Position numbers and translations under genes: made by a program
The notes under the pieces: generated by a model
The model's input: the letters and a program-made list of their open reading frames with translations, nothing else
Told to the model about the DNA's origin: nothing
The model's database searches: none
Part shown: positions 9,366 to 18,451 of the stretch, piece by piece
How the letters are laid out: the number at the start of each line of letters is the position of its first letter
How positions within the stretch are numbered: the first letter of the stretch is position 1
Source: Flavobacteriaceae bacterium
GTDB taxonomy: Bacteria; Bacteroidota; Bacteroidia; Flavobacteriales; Flavobacteriaceae
DNA: 41,468 nt
Assembly (NCBI GenBank): GCA_002721175.1
Contig: PBJR01000012.1
Coordinates: 1 to 41,468, forward strand
Direction: 5' to 3'

Positions 9366-9384
9366 AAAAAAACCTTCAGCAAGG
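9366..9384 (-). terminator. Short hairpin plus T run between trxA and DUF58 gene
   Basis: On the minus strand CCTT-GCTG-AAGG (4-bp stem) is followed by seven T, ending 3 bases before the DUF58 start codon. It looks like a weak terminator or attenuator after trxA. The AAGG could alternatively be read as a ribosome-binding element, although flavobacterial genes rarely depend on one. The stem is short, so confidence is low. Confidence 0.35.
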
Positions 9385-9414
9385 ATTAGATTTATAATAT
9401 GATAATAGATTCAA

Positions 9415-9732
9415 CTAAAGTAAACTATCTATTGCTTCTGCGTATGTTTCTTTTGTAGCAACCCCAACTTGACGTTTAACAACCTCTCCATTTTTAAACA
9501 CTAGTACGGTTGGAATATTTCTAACTCCGTATTTAGCAGCGTATTCTTGATTTTTATCGACATCAACTTTTCCAATTACAGCTTTGTCTGCGTATTCATT
9601 ACTTAATTCATCAATTATCGGTCCAACCATGCGACAAGGTCCACACCAAGCAGCCCAAAAATCAACCATTACTGGTTTATCACTTTTTAAAACTGTTTCT
9701 TCAAAATTAGAATCTGAAATTTCTATGGCCAT
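9415..9732 (-). CDS. trxA: Thioredoxin
   Basis: 105 residues, the usual size of a single-domain thioredoxin, with no signal peptide, hence cytoplasmic. The redox-active site is WCGPC with the two cysteines at 30 and 33, in the context VDFWAAWCGPCRMVGP. The cis-proline loop is NIPT, and GVRNIPTVLVFKNGE matches the canonical fold. It reduces protein disulfides using electrons from thioredoxin reductase. It has a probable promoter of its own at 9762-9769. It lies between dnaE and the DUF58 gene on the same strand. No oddities. Confidence 0.97.
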   Translation of the reverse strand: MAIEISDSNFEETVLKSDKPVMVDFWAAWCGPCRMVGPIIDELSNEYADKAVIGKVDVDKNQEYAAKYGVRNIPTVLVFKNGEVVKRQVGVATKETYAEAIDSLL

Positions 9733-9761
9733 ATTTTATTTTTTTGTAGAGATATTTATAT

Positions 9762-9769
9762 CAAATTTA
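9762..9769 (-). promoter_or_regulatory. Candidate -7 box for trxA
   Basis: TAAATTTG on the minus strand matches TAnnTTTG exactly and ends 29 bases before the trxA ATG. No clear TTG is seen at the -33 position. Confidence 0.5.
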
Positions 9770-9828
9770 AACTATTATAAATAAACATGAAATAGTTTTT
9801 ATTAATTTATAATTAATATATTAAAAAA

Positions 9829-12800
9829 TCAGTTTAGTTTATAAAAAACCTTTTCTCTATCCAAATCATTCAAAAGATCTTGAGAAATTTTAATCTTCTT
9901 TTTGCGACTTTTAAAGTCTACTTTATAACTTTCATCATTATCATAAACAACAAAACTCAAATTATGATTACCATTGTGACCCTTTAACAAATTATCTATT
10001 TTTGAAATCATTTGATCATCAAGATCACTAATGTTTAGTTGGATTGAAAGTCTTTTTGCGTATGAATCTAGAACATCATGTAATAATTGGAAACTATTAA
10101 ATTGAATTCTTGCATTTCCTTTTTTTCCCGTCTCTTTGTTGACCCACCCGTCACGAACTAATACACGTACAAATAAGAAATTATTTAACATCAAAAAATG
10201 TCTGAAGCGAAGATACTCTTCGCCAAAAATCTTAAAATTAAAATTGCCAGTATAATCCTCAATGGTGAAACTTGCCCATCCCTTACCCTGACGACTAACT
10301 CGGTGCTGAACATCTGTCAGCACTCCACCAAAAATTAATTCTTTATTTAACAAAGACCCAAGATTATTAAATAACTCCACTTTTGCATTACAAAAATTTT
10401 GCATTTCAATTTTGAAATCATCTAGTGGGTGACCAGAAATATATATTCCTACAACCTCCCGCTCTCTTGCTAATTTTTTCATAGTATCCCATGGGTCACA
10501 GGGAGGAATATCAGGTTCAGTAAAGTGATTTTCATTTGAATCTCCAAATAAGCTAATTTGAGATGAGTTTTGGCTATCTTGGAACCTGTGTGCAAATTTT
10601 AATATTTTTTCAATGAATGTTATATCATTACCCAAGTGATGAAAATATTGCGCTCTGTGGGTGTTTGAAAAACAATCAAATCCACCTGCATTAGCTAAAT
10701 TTTCAAAAGCCTTTTTGTTCGCTGATCTTAGATCAATTCTCTTAGCAAGATCAAAAATAGATCTATAAAGGCCATTATTTTTTCTCTCATCAACAATTGT
10801 TTTTACAGCAGCCTGGCCAACTCCTTTGATTGCTCCCATGCCGAAACGGATCGCATTATCTTTATTAACCGAAAACTTATAATAGCTTTCATTAATATCA
10901 GGACCAAGAACTTTCAATTTCATGCGTTTGGCTTCCTCCATAAAAAATGAAACTTGTTTTATATCATTCATATTATTCGATAATACTGCAGCCATATATT
11001 CAGCTGGATAATGAGATTTTAGATAAGCTGTTTGGTAAGCTATCCAAGCATAACAAGTTGAATGTGATTTATTAAAGGCGTAACTAGCAAATTTTTCCCA
11101 ATCAGTCCAAATCTTTTCTAATTTTTCCGAATCAAACCCTTTTTCACTAGCCTGATCAATGAACTTAGGCTTCATTTTGTCTAGTACAGGTTTTAATTTC
11201 TTTCCCATTGCTTTACGTAAAACATCTGCCTCACCTTTAGTAAAATCTGCCAATTTTTGGGATAATAGCATAACTTGCTCTTGATAAACAGTTATCCCAT
11301 ATGTCTCTTTTAATATTTCCTCCATTTCAGGTAAATCATATGAAATAATTTCATCTCCTTTTTTTCTTCTTATAAAACTAGGAATGTATTCAAGTGGACC
11401 AGGTCTATACAAAGCATTCATTGCAATCAAATCTGCAAAAACAGATGGTTTTAAATCGCGCATGTACTTTTGCATACCGGCGGATTCGTACTGAAAAATA
11501 CCAATTGTTTCACCACGTTGAAATAGTTCGTAAGTTTGTTTATCATCCAAAGGGAATTCCTCTGGATTTAGTGATATACCATGCTTTGCTTTAATTATTT
11601 TTACAGTATCCTTTATTAACGTTAGTGTTTTCAGACCTAAAAAGTCCATTTTTAATAATCCAGCGTCCTCAACAACAGCGTTATCAAATTGTGTAACAAA
11701 TAAATCTGAGTCCTTAGCAGTTGCGATTGGTACATAATTGGTTATGTCACTAGGTGTAATGATTACTCCGCAAGCGTGAATACCAGTATTGCGCAAAGAA
11801 CCTTCAAGAACTTTAGCCTGATTAATGGTCTCTGCTTCAAGATCATCACCCTCTGAAATTGTTAATAGTTGATTAATTAGCTCCATATCTTCAGCACGAA
11901 ACTTCTGCCTCAAACTATTTTCATCACTATTGAAAATATTGTTTAGCTTAGCCATGTTAGGCACTAATTTTGCAATCCTATCCGCATCATTCAATGGTAA
12001 GTCTAAAACTCTGGCCGTGTCACGTATCGACGATTTTGCAGCCATTGTACCATAAGTCATAATTTGAGCTACCTGGTTGGATCCGTATTTCTTGATAACA
12101 TAATCAATAACTTTTTGACGGCCCTCATCGTCAAAATCAATATCAATATCTGGCATACTTATTCTATCGGGATTTAAAAATCTCTCAAAGAGTAAATCAT
12201 ATTTGATTGGATCTATATTTGTAATCCATAAACAATAGGCTACAACTGATCCAGCAACTGAGCCTCTTCCAGGTCCAACAGAAACCCCCAGGTTTCGTGC
12301 TTCCTTTATAAAATCTTCAACAATTAAAAAATAGCCTGGATAGCCTGTCTTCTGTATTGTATTTAATTCAAATTCAATTCGATCTTTTAAGTCATCTGAA
12401 ATAATGCCATAGCGCTTTTCTGCGCCCAAGTAAGTTAAATGGCGTAGATATAAATTTTCTGCTTTTTTTTCATTCCCATTACTACTTCCAATGTCAACAA
12501 ATTTTTTTGGAATATTAAATTTTGGCAATAATACTTCACGCGTTAACTCGAATTCTTCAATTTTATCATAAATGATTTGCATGTTGAGTATAGCTTCAGG
12601 AATTTCTCTAAATAATTTCTTCATTGACATGGAATCTTTAAAATAATATTCTTGATTCGGTAAACCATAACGGTATCCCCTTCCATGACCAATAGGAGTA
12701 GATTGTTTTTCGCCCTCTTTTACACACAACAAAATATCATGAGCATTAGCTTCACTTTTTGTAGAATAATAAATATTATTTGTTGCAACTAATGAAGTAT

Positions 12801-14211
12801 CATGTTTTTTTGAAAACTCAATCAAGACTGGTGTCACCCTGTCCTCATCATCCTGTCCATGCCTCATTACCTCAAGAAAAAAATCTTTTCCAAACTCTTT
12901 TTTCCACCACATCAATGACTGCTCAGCTTGTTCCTTGCCAACATTTAAAATCTTCGATGATATCTCACCTTTTAAATTGCCTGACAAAACAATAATATCA
13001 CTCTTATATTTTTTTACAATTTCTTTGTCAATACGTGGAACATAGTAGAACCCTTCAGTGTAGGCTAAAGATGCCATTTTTATAAGATTTTGATATCCTG
13101 TCTTATTTTTTGCTAGAAAAACAGCCTGATATCCGTTATCTTTATGAGATTTGTTTTTATGGTCTTCACAAATAAAAAATTCACAACCTAAAATTGGCTT
13201 AATTGGTTTCAGATCAATTACTTCATCATTTTCATTAGATTGAGCTTTTTTTGATAAAAGATTTTTATTGTAATTTTTTATTTCCTTAACAAAATGAAAA
13301 GAACCCATCATGTTGCCAAGATCAGTCAATGCTACTGCAATCATTTTGTTCTGCGATGTCATTTTAACCAATTTTTTTATGCTTATAGTAGATTGAAGCA
13401 CAGAGAATTGGGAATGATTATGTAAATGAATTACTTCTGCATCTGCCATAACCTGAGGTAAATCGCCATCGTTATCAATTTTATTGTTCTTCAATGATTG
13501 TTTTTCAGCTTCCTGAAGTTTAAATGCTTGTTTCTTTAAATTTTCATGGCGAAGACCCAATAATTGTATTGGCAGTGAATTTTTATTTTTAAAAATTTTA
13601 ATATATTCAATTTCGCAATCTAATTCATCAATTGAAAAAATTTCTCTCCTTAAAAGCTCGAAAAAACAGCGTGCTGTTGCTTCAACGTCAGCAGTTGCAT
13701 TATGTGCTTCAATAAATTTTTCATCAAATAAAAAATAATGCAATTCGGTTAGAGTTGGTAACTTATACTTTCCGCCACGGCCACCTGGAAGTTTACAAAG
13801 ATTTGCCGTAACTTCAGTACATGTATCCAAAACTTTTAAATCTTTTAGATTGGTTTCTAATTGAACCCTGTAAAACTCACAAGAAATTATTTTGATATCA
13901 AAACCAACGTTTTGACCAACAATAAACTTTGATTTTGAAATCACCTCATTAAATTTTTCTAAAACACCAGCTAATGAATCTCCCTTCAAAGTTGCTAAGG
14001 CAGTTGAAATTCCATGAATTTTTTCCGCATCATATGGAATATTAAATCCGTCAGGATGTATCATATACGCCTGGTGATCAATACAAACTCCCATATCATC
14101 ATGTAGTTGCCAAGCGATTTGTACACAGCGGGGCCAATTATTTACATCGCTTGTTGGAGAATCCCACTTTTTTGGAAGTCCTGTAGTTTCTGTGTCAAAT
14201 ATTAAATACAT
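9829..14211 (-). CDS. dnaE: DNA polymerase III alpha subunit with fused N-terminal 3'-5' exonuclease
   Basis: 1460 residues, about 300 more than E. coli DnaE, because a DEDDh exonuclease is fused at the N-terminus (residues ~1-195): ExoI FDTETTG with Asp6/Glu8, ExoII GQNVGFD with Asp105, ExoIII HNATADVEA with His170/Asp175. A PHP domain follows (HLHNHSQFSVLQ from ~262), then the polymerase III palm and fingers with GPGRGSVAGS and the catalytic PDIDIDFDD near residue 690, an HhH region (FGMGAIKGVG) and an OB fold (~1285-1365). It is the replicative polymerase, with proofreading apparently built into the same chain. The fused form is, as far as I recall, normal for flavobacteria. All expected catalytic acids are visible. 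ATG at 14211 directly starts the exonuclease first strand, so the start is firm. Confidence 0.97.
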   Translation of the reverse strand: MYLIFDTETTGLPKKWDSPTSDVNNWPRCVQIAWQLHDDMGVCIDHQAYMIHPDGFNIPYDAEKIHGISTALATLKGDSLAGVLEKFNEVISKSKFIVGQNVGFDIKIISCEFYRVQLETNLKDLKVLDTCTEVTANLCKLPGGRGGKYKLPTLTELHYFLFDEKFIEAHNATADVEATARCFFELLRREIFSIDELDCEIEYIKIFKNKNSLPIQLLGLRHENLKKQAFKLQEAEKQSLKNNKIDNDGDLPQVMADAEVIHLHNHSQFSVLQSTISIKKLVKMTSQNKMIAVALTDLGNMMGSFHFVKEIKNYNKNLLSKKAQSNENDEVIDLKPIKPILGCEFFICEDHKNKSHKDNGYQAVFLAKNKTGYQNLIKMASLAYTEGFYYVPRIDKEIVKKYKSDIIVLSGNLKGEISSKILNVGKEQAEQSLMWWKKEFGKDFFLEVMRHGQDDEDRVTPVLIEFSKKHDTSLVATNNIYYSTKSEANAHDILLCVKEGEKQSTPIGHGRGYRYGLPNQEYYFKDSMSMKKLFREIPEAILNMQIIYDKIEEFELTREVLLPKFNIPKKFVDIGSSNGNEKKAENLYLRHLTYLGAEKRYGIISDDLKDRIEFELNTIQKTGYPGYFLIVEDFIKEARNLGVSVGPGRGSVAGSVVAYCLWITNIDPIKYDLLFERFLNPDRISMPDIDIDFDDEGRQKVIDYVIKKYGSNQVAQIMTYGTMAAKSSIRDTARVLDLPLNDADRIAKLVPNMAKLNNIFNSDENSLRQKFRAEDMELINQLLTISEGDDLEAETINQAKVLEGSLRNTGIHACGVIITPSDITNYVPIATAKDSDLFVTQFDNAVVEDAGLLKMDFLGLKTLTLIKDTVKIIKAKHGISLNPEEFPLDDKQTYELFQRGETIGIFQYESAGMQKYMRDLKPSVFADLIAMNALYRPGPLEYIPSFIRRKKGDEIISYDLPEMEEILKETYGITVYQEQVMLLSQKLADFTKGEADVLRKAMGKKLKPVLDKMKPKFIDQASEKGFDSEKLEKIWTDWEKFASYAFNKSHSTCYAWIAYQTAYLKSHYPAEYMAAVLSNNMNDIKQVSFFMEEAKRMKLKVLGPDINESYYKFSVNKDNAIRFGMGAIKGVGQAAVKTIVDERKNNGLYRSIFDLAKRIDLRSANKKAFENLANAGGFDCFSNTHRAQYFHHLGNDITFIEKILKFAHRFQDSQNSSQISLFGDSNENHFTEPDIPPCDPWDTMKKLAREREVVGIYISGHPLDDFKIEMQNFCNAKVELFNNLGSLLNKELIFGGVLTDVQHRVSRQGKGWASFTIEDYTGNFNFKIFGEEYLRFRHFLMLNNFLFVRVLVRDGWVNKETGKKGNARIQFNSFQLLHDVLDSYAKRLSIQLNISDLDDQMISKIDNLLKGHNGNHNLSFVVYDNDESYKVDFKSRKKKIKISQDLLNDLDREKVFYKLN

Positions 14212-14246
14212 ATAAGGATCAAGCTAAATAATGAAGTATATAAATA

Positions 14247-14278
14247 TAAAATTATTTTAAATTAAATTCTTTTGTCAA
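14247..14278 (-). promoter_or_regulatory. Possible dnaE promoter (imperfect)
   Basis: On the minus strand TTG (14278-14276), a 21-base spacer, then TAATTTTA (14254-14247), one base off the TAnnTTTG consensus. It lies about 35 bases upstream of the dnaE ATG. This is suggestive only, in a very AT-rich gap. Confidence 0.3.
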
Positions 14279-14345
14279 GTTTTATATTTATGAACAAAAT
14301 TTTTCTTACTAAACAATTTTATAAAAACGATTTTAAAAAAGAAAT

Positions 14346-14819
14346 TTAAAGTTCGATGTAGGGGACTTTAAAAAAAACACCTTCTGAGAAATTCATGTAA
14401 TTAAAACCAGATTCGTCATAGGAGTTAAAGTAAAAAGAACCTGTTATTGTTTTATTTACAACATCAATTGAAACTATCGTTACTTTACCATCACCAACAT
14501 AAACAGGATATTCATTACCTATATTTTGAGTTGAATAAGTAATATTATTTTCTGTGTAAGTTACAGTTGGCGATTTTCCAGGACCCAAGTTAAAAGTTCC
14601 AATACTGAAATCTGGGAGGCTTATTACCATAGTACCATAGCCATCACTGCCAGATATATTAAAAATACCTGTACTTTGCACAGTTGCTGTTCTAGCAGTA
14701 GACTTCCATACATAATCACCATGTCTAAGCCCCTGAAAAGTGGGATTATTAGTTTGAATATCGTCTTGACAAGAAAAAGCTAATAATAATAAAACTTTAA
14801 AATAAAACCTCATAAACAA
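14346..14819 (-). CDS. Small secreted lipoprotein, DUF6252-like
   Basis: 157 residues. The N-terminus MFMRFYFKVLLLLAFSCQ is a lipoprotein signal with lipobox AFSC (Cys17); Met3 (14813) is an equally possible start. The mature part is beta-rich (GDYVWKSTARTATVQ, then a strand-turn repeat ending TITGSFYFNSYDESG) and resembles the DUF6252 lipoproteins of Bacteroidota, in which a fold of this type ends in a 'sGtFsF' strand. I cannot confirm that family by eye. It is divergent from rpsP and has its own candidate -7 box. Function unknown; probably an outer-membrane-anchored protein. Confidence 0.75.
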   Translation of the reverse strand: MFMRFYFKVLLLLAFSCQDDIQTNNPTFQGLRHGDYVWKSTARTATVQSTGIFNISGSDGYGTMVISLPDFSIGTFNLGPGKSPTVTYTENNITYSTQNIGNEYPVYVGDGKVTIVSIDVVNKTITGSFYFNSYDESGFNYMNFSEGVFFKVPYIEL

Positions 14820-14862
14820 ACTTTAATGTAAAAACGCAATGGCACTTTTAATAGTTAATATC

Positions 14863-14870
14863 CAAAAATA
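14863..14870 (-). promoter_or_regulatory. Candidate -7 box for the small lipoprotein gene
   Basis: TATTTTTG on the minus strand matches TAnnTTTG, 43 bases upstream of the start at 14819. No -33 TTG is found at standard spacing. Confidence 0.4.
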
Positions 14871-14906
14871 TAAAAAAAAACAAAAGTTTCATTTAAAAAA
14901 ATATAC

Positions 14907-14914
14907 TATATTTG
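14907..14914 (+). promoter_or_regulatory. -7 box of the rpsP-rimM operon
   Basis: TATATTTG is an exact TAnnTTTG match, 46 bases upstream of the rpsP ATG, giving a leader of about 40 bases that includes the only GC-rich patch of the gap (CCGGGGTCGAG). No TTG -33 element is visible. Confidence 0.6.
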
Positions 14915-14960
14915 CCGACTAATTAATAACCGGGGTCGAGTACCTCACAAATTAATACTT

Positions 14961-15476
14961 ATGCCTGTAAAACTAAGACTACAAAGACACGGAAAAAAAG
15001 GCAAACCATTCTATTGGATTGTCGCAGCGGACACACGTTCTAAGCGAGACGGACGTTTTCTTGAAAAAATTGGAACCTACAATCCAAACGTTAACCCCGC
15101 TGACATCAATCTTAATATTGACAGTGCTGTAAAGTGGTTAAAAAATGGTGCCCAACCAACTGAAACTGCTAGAGCAATTTTATCATATAAAGGAGTTCTG
15201 CTCAAAAAGCATTTAGCCGAGGGAGTTAGAAAGGGTGCAATTACTGAGGATCAAGCAGAAAAAAAATTCCAAGCTTGGGTTAAAGAAAAAGAATCCAAAA
15301 TAGAGTCAAAAAAATCATCTATTCTAAAAGCAGACGAAGAAAAAAAAGCAAAAGCAAAAGCTGCAGAAATAGTTGCTAATGAAGCTAGGACTCAAGCTTC
15401 TAAAAAAACAAATGATGACAACGACTCTGAGGACCAAGTAACTACTGATAAAATTGAGAAGTCTGAAGAAGAGTAG
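14961..15476 (+). CDS. rpsP: 30S ribosomal protein S16 with extended charged tail
   Basis: 171 residues. The first ~85 residues are classical S16: [20 protein letters not shown], then [20 protein letters not shown]. This small-subunit protein binds 16S rRNA early in assembly. S16 in most bacteria is 80-90 residues; the additional ~85 residues here are Lys/Glu/Ala-rich and probably disordered (runs such as [11 protein letters not shown]), an extension usual in Bacteroidota. rimM follows 52 bases downstream on the same strand, the widespread rpsP-rimM pair; trmD and rplS, often next, are not present. Confidence 0.97.
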   Translation: MPVKLRLQRHGKKGKPFYWIVAADTRSKRDGRFLEKIGTYNPNVNPADINLNIDSAVKWLKNGAQPTETARAILSYKGVLLKKHLAEGVRKGAITEDQAEKKFQAWVKEKESKIESKKSSILKADEEKKAKAKAAEIVANEARTQASKKTNDDNDSEDQVTTDKIEKSEEE

Positions 15477-15528
15477 TACTGTTTTTTTGATATTTAAACC
15501 GCAATAACTCTAGGTTTAAAACCAATTT

Positions 15529-16056
15529 ATGAAAAAAAAAGATTGCTATAAGCTTGGTAAAATCATCAAAAAATTCAGCTTCAAAGGCGAAGTTATAGCC
15601 AAAATCGACACTGATCAGCCTAATACTTATGAAAAAATAGAGTTCTTATTTTTGGAAATAGATAACAAACTAGTTCCATACTTTATCGATAACTCAAAAT
15701 TACATAAATCTAATTTGTTAAGAATCAAATTTGAGGATATTGACAGTGAAACTAAAGCCCAAAAAATAATAAATAAAAATATTTTTTTACCCACAGATAC
15801 CTTACCAAAATTAATTGGTAATAAATTTTATTACCATGAGATTATAGGTTTTGGCGTAATTGATTATAACCATGGTAAAATTGGGAATATCGTCGGAGTG
15901 AACGACCAAACAGCACAATCACTCTTTGTAATTGATAGTCGTGGAATTGAAATTTTAATACCCATCACCGACGAATTTATAACAAATGTAGACAGAGCAA
16001 AAAAAGAAATTCACATAAAATCACCTGAAGGCTTGATTAACCTGTTTACAAATTGA
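15529..16056 (+). CDS. rimM: Ribosome maturation factor RimM
   Basis: 175 residues, normal length. The N-terminal beta-barrel domain begins CYKLGKIIKKFSFKGEV (the KxxGxxGEV-type motif), and the C-terminal PRC-barrel domain starts around residue 100 with FYYHEIIGFGVID and continues to ILIPITDEFI. RimM binds the 30S head through S19 and helps process 16S rRNA; its pairing with rpsP supports the call. The ATG at 15529 leads straight into the family N-terminus. Confidence 0.95.
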   Translation: MKKKDCYKLGKIIKKFSFKGEVIAKIDTDQPNTYEKIEFLFLEIDNKLVPYFIDNSKLHKSNLLRIKFEDIDSETKAQKIINKNIFLPTDTLPKLIGNKFYYHEIIGFGVIDYNHGKIGNIVGVNDQTAQSLFVIDSRGIEILIPITDEFITNVDRAKKEIHIKSPEGLINLFTN

Positions 16057-16113
16057 TATAAATTTATTAAAAGAATTTTATCAAAAATCCGATAAATTAA
16101 TTAATATTATAAT

Positions 16114-16121
16114 TAAATTTG
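16114..16121 (+). promoter_or_regulatory. Candidate -7 box for the acyl-CoA dehydrogenase gene
   Basis: TAAATTTG matches TAnnTTTG and would give a leader of roughly 55 bases before the ATG at 16184. No -33 TTG is present at standard distance, and the gap is very AT-rich. Confidence 0.4.
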
Positions 16122-16183
16122 TTTGATATTCTTAATGAATTATCATTTGATATAATACCCCTTAATTAAGTAAAATTCTACTA

Positions 16184-17362
16184 ATGAAAACAGATTTATT
16201 TGAATCACCTGATTATTACAATCTCGATGAGTTACTCAGCGAAGAGCAAAAGCTAGTTAGAGAAGCGGCTAGAGATTGGGTAAAAAAAGATATCTCACCT
16301 ATTATTGAGTCATATTCACAAAAAGCTGAATTTCCAAAGCAGATCATCAAAGGGCTCGCCAATATTGGAGCATTTGGACCTTACATTCCAGAAAACTATG
16401 GAGGTGCAGGACTAGATCAAATATCATACGGACTTATAATGCAAGAAATTGAACGAGGCGATTCGGGAGTTAGAAGTACTGCATCTGTTCAATCCTCCCT
16501 TGTGATGTTCCCAATATGGAAATATGGTAATGAAGAACAGCGCCAAAAATATTTACCAAAGTTGTCAACAGGTGAATACATGGGGGCGTTTGGCCTAACT
16601 GAACCAGATCACGGAAGTAATCCTGGAGGAATGACAACTAACTATAAGGACATGGGAGATCATTTTTTATTAAATGGAGCTAAACTTTGGATTTCAAATG
16701 CACCATTTTGTGATATTGCTATTGTTTGGGCTAAAGACGAAAACGGGAGAATAAATGGTCTTATTGTTGAGAGAGGCATGGAAGGATTTTCAACACCTGA
16801 AACTCACAACAAATGGTCATTGAGAGCTAGCGCCACAGGTGAGCTTATTTTCCAAGATGTTAAAGTACCTAAAGAAAACTTACTACCGAATAAATCAGGT
16901 TTAGGAGCTCCATTGGGCTGTCTGGACTCGGCGCGATATGGAATATCTTGGGGAGCAATTGGAGCCGCAATGGATTGTTACGATACTGCTTTAAGATATG
17001 CTAAAGAGCGTATACAATTTGATAAACCAATCGCTGGATTTCAGCTTCAGCAAAAAAAATTAGCTGAAATGATCACTGAAATTACCAAAGCTCAATTATT
17101 AGCATTTAGATTAGGACAGTTAAAGAATAAAGATAAGGCAAGCTCCGCACAAATATCGATGGCTAAGAGAAATAATGTAGAAATGGCACTTAAGATTGCC
17201 AGAGATGCACGCCAAATACTTGGAGGGATGGGTATTACAGGCGACTATAGTATTATGCGTCATATGATGAACTTAGAAAGTGTAGTAACTTACGAAGGAA
17301 CTCATGACATTCACTTGCTAATAACTGGTCTTGATATTACTGGAATAAATGCATTCAAATAA
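16184..17362 (+). CDS. Glutaryl-CoA dehydrogenase-like acyl-CoA dehydrogenase
   Basis: 392 residues covering the full acyl-CoA dehydrogenase fold. Similarity to glutaryl-CoA dehydrogenase runs along the whole chain: GDSGVRSTASVQSSLVM (with the Arg used to bind the second carboxylate), GLTEPDHGSNPGGM, KWSLRASATGE, ARYGISWGAIGA, QQKKLAEMITEITKA and VTYEGTHDIH, where Glu371 is the expected catalytic base. This enzyme oxidises and decarboxylates glutaryl-CoA to crotonyl-CoA in lysine/tryptophan breakdown, using FAD and electron-transfer flavoprotein. Both the Arg and the Glu are preserved, which favours glutaryl-CoA over plain acyl-CoA. The stop overlaps the next gene by 14 bases, implying translational coupling with an envelope lipoprotein of unrelated family. 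Confidence 0.92.
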   Translation: MKTDLFESPDYYNLDELLSEEQKLVREAARDWVKKDISPIIESYSQKAEFPKQIIKGLANIGAFGPYIPENYGGAGLDQISYGLIMQEIERGDSGVRSTASVQSSLVMFPIWKYGNEEQRQKYLPKLSTGEYMGAFGLTEPDHGSNPGGMTTNYKDMGDHFLLNGAKLWISNAPFCDIAIVWAKDENGRINGLIVERGMEGFSTPETHNKWSLRASATGELIFQDVKVPKENLLPNKSGLGAPLGCLDSARYGISWGAIGAAMDCYDTALRYAKERIQFDKPIAGFQLQQKKLAEMITEITKAQLLAFRLGQLKNKDKASSAQISMAKRNNVEMALKIARDARQILGGMGITGDYSIMRHMMNLESVVTYEGTHDIHLLITGLDITGINAFK

Positions 17363-18107
17363 AAGATTATTTACTCCTTTCCCTTTTTTACTTTTTATTT
17401 CATCATTTCTTGTAAATTCTTGCTACTATGAAACTGATATATCAATAAATTCAACCAGCGATAACAACATACAAGAAATAATTGAAAATAACCCTGCTCA
17501 AAATTTTAAAATTATTTCATTGGGTGATAGTTACACTATTGGTCACAGTGTATGTGAAAGCTGTCGCTTTCCTGAACAACTTAAAGACAGTTTAATTGCA
17601 AATTTCGACTATCAAGATAGCTTTGAATTAGATATTATTGCTCAAACTGGTTGGACAACTACAAATTTAATTTCTGCCATTGAATACAATAGCCCAAGTT
17701 CAGATTATGACCTTGTAACATTGTTAATTGGTGTTAACAATCAATACCAAGGACAACCATTTTCAATTTATGAAACTGAATTTATAGACTTAGTTGAAAT
17801 CGCTTCTGCTCTAGCTGGTCAAGATTCCTCAAAAATAATTGTAATCTCAATTCCAGATTATTCTTACACTCCATATGCCCAAAATTTTGCTGGCGGTTTT
17901 ATCTCAAATCAACTTGACAGCTATAATAATTATGCAGAAAATTATTGTAATGATAATGATATATCTTATGTCTATATAACTGATATAACTAGAGAAGGAC
18001 TTGAAAATCCTGATTTGGTTGCTAACGATGGCTTACATCCATCATCACTGGCCTACACAAAATTTGTAGAAAGAATTTTACCAATTGCAATTCAAAAATT
18101 AAATTAA
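17349..18107 (+). CDS. SGNH/GDSL-family hydrolase lipoprotein
   Basis: 252 residues. The N-terminus is hydrophobic and ends in lipobox LVNSC (Cys25), indicating an envelope lipoprotein. SGNH blocks are complete: GDS with nucleophile Ser61 (IISLGDSYTIGH), the GxN block in LLIGVNNQY, and block V NDGLHPS with Asp227 and His230. Such enzymes hydrolyse esters (lipids, acetylated sugars). The ATG at 17349 overlaps the dehydrogenase 3' end by 14 bases; there is no later Met before the signal core. The 3' end overlaps the convergent ferredoxin gene by 4 bases. Substrate unknown. Confidence 0.9.
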   Translation: MHSNKRLFTPFPFLLFISSFLVNSCYYETDISINSTSDNNIQEIIENNPAQNFKIISLGDSYTIGHSVCESCRFPEQLKDSLIANFDYQDSFELDIIAQTGWTTTNLISAIEYNSPSSDYDLVTLLIGVNNQYQGQPFSIYETEFIDLVEIASALAGQDSSKIIVISIPDYSYTPYAQNFAGGFISNQLDSYNNYAENYCNDNDISYVYITDITREGLENPDLVANDGLHPSSLAYTKFVERILPIAIQKLN

Positions 18108-18451
18108 TCTAATTCCGCAGGTGCGAGTTCAATAGCCAGACCCTCCAACTCAGAATTAATTTGAATTTGACAGGCTAGCCGACTATTTCTTTTAACTTCA
18201 ATTACATCACCTAGCATCGCTTCTTCTTCATCACTTTTATCAAGAAGTTTATGTGAACTTAAAATATAACATTGACATGAAGCACACATTGCAATACCAC
18301 CACAAACCCCAATCGTACCATCAGGTGCAAGATCATACATTCGCACAATATCCATTAAATTTAATCCCATATCAATCGGTGCGTCGACAATGTGGACATT
18401 TCCTTTTCGATCAACAATTTTTAAAGAGATATCTAATTCATTAGATTTCAT
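18104..18451 (-). CDS. 2Fe-2S ferredoxin (adrenodoxin-type)
   Basis: 115 residues with the C-x5-C-x2-C...C ligand pattern of 2Fe-2S ferredoxins: Cys50, Cys56, Cys59 in GVCGGIAMCASC and Cys94 in RLACQI. Spacing and the DEEEAMLGDV acidic stretch match the adrenodoxin/Fdx class. It follows the ferredoxin reductase gene with a 4-base ATGA overlap, so it is very probably the reductase partner, delivering electrons from NADPH to Fe-S assembly or oxygenases. It is last in the minus-strand run and converges with the SGNH gene. Confidence 0.93.
   Translation of the reverse strand: MKSNELDISLKIVDRKGNVHIVDAPIDMGLNLMDIVRMYDLAPDGTIGVCGGIAMCASCQCYILSSHKLLDKSDEEEAMLGDVIEVKRNSRLACQIQINSELEGLAIELAPAELD

Noticed and set aside
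14290-14349. 19-residue plus-strand frame near the dnaE/lipoprotein gap
   Set aside because: Very short, Lys/Asn/Phe-rich as expected from random AT-rich DNA, no supporting signal.
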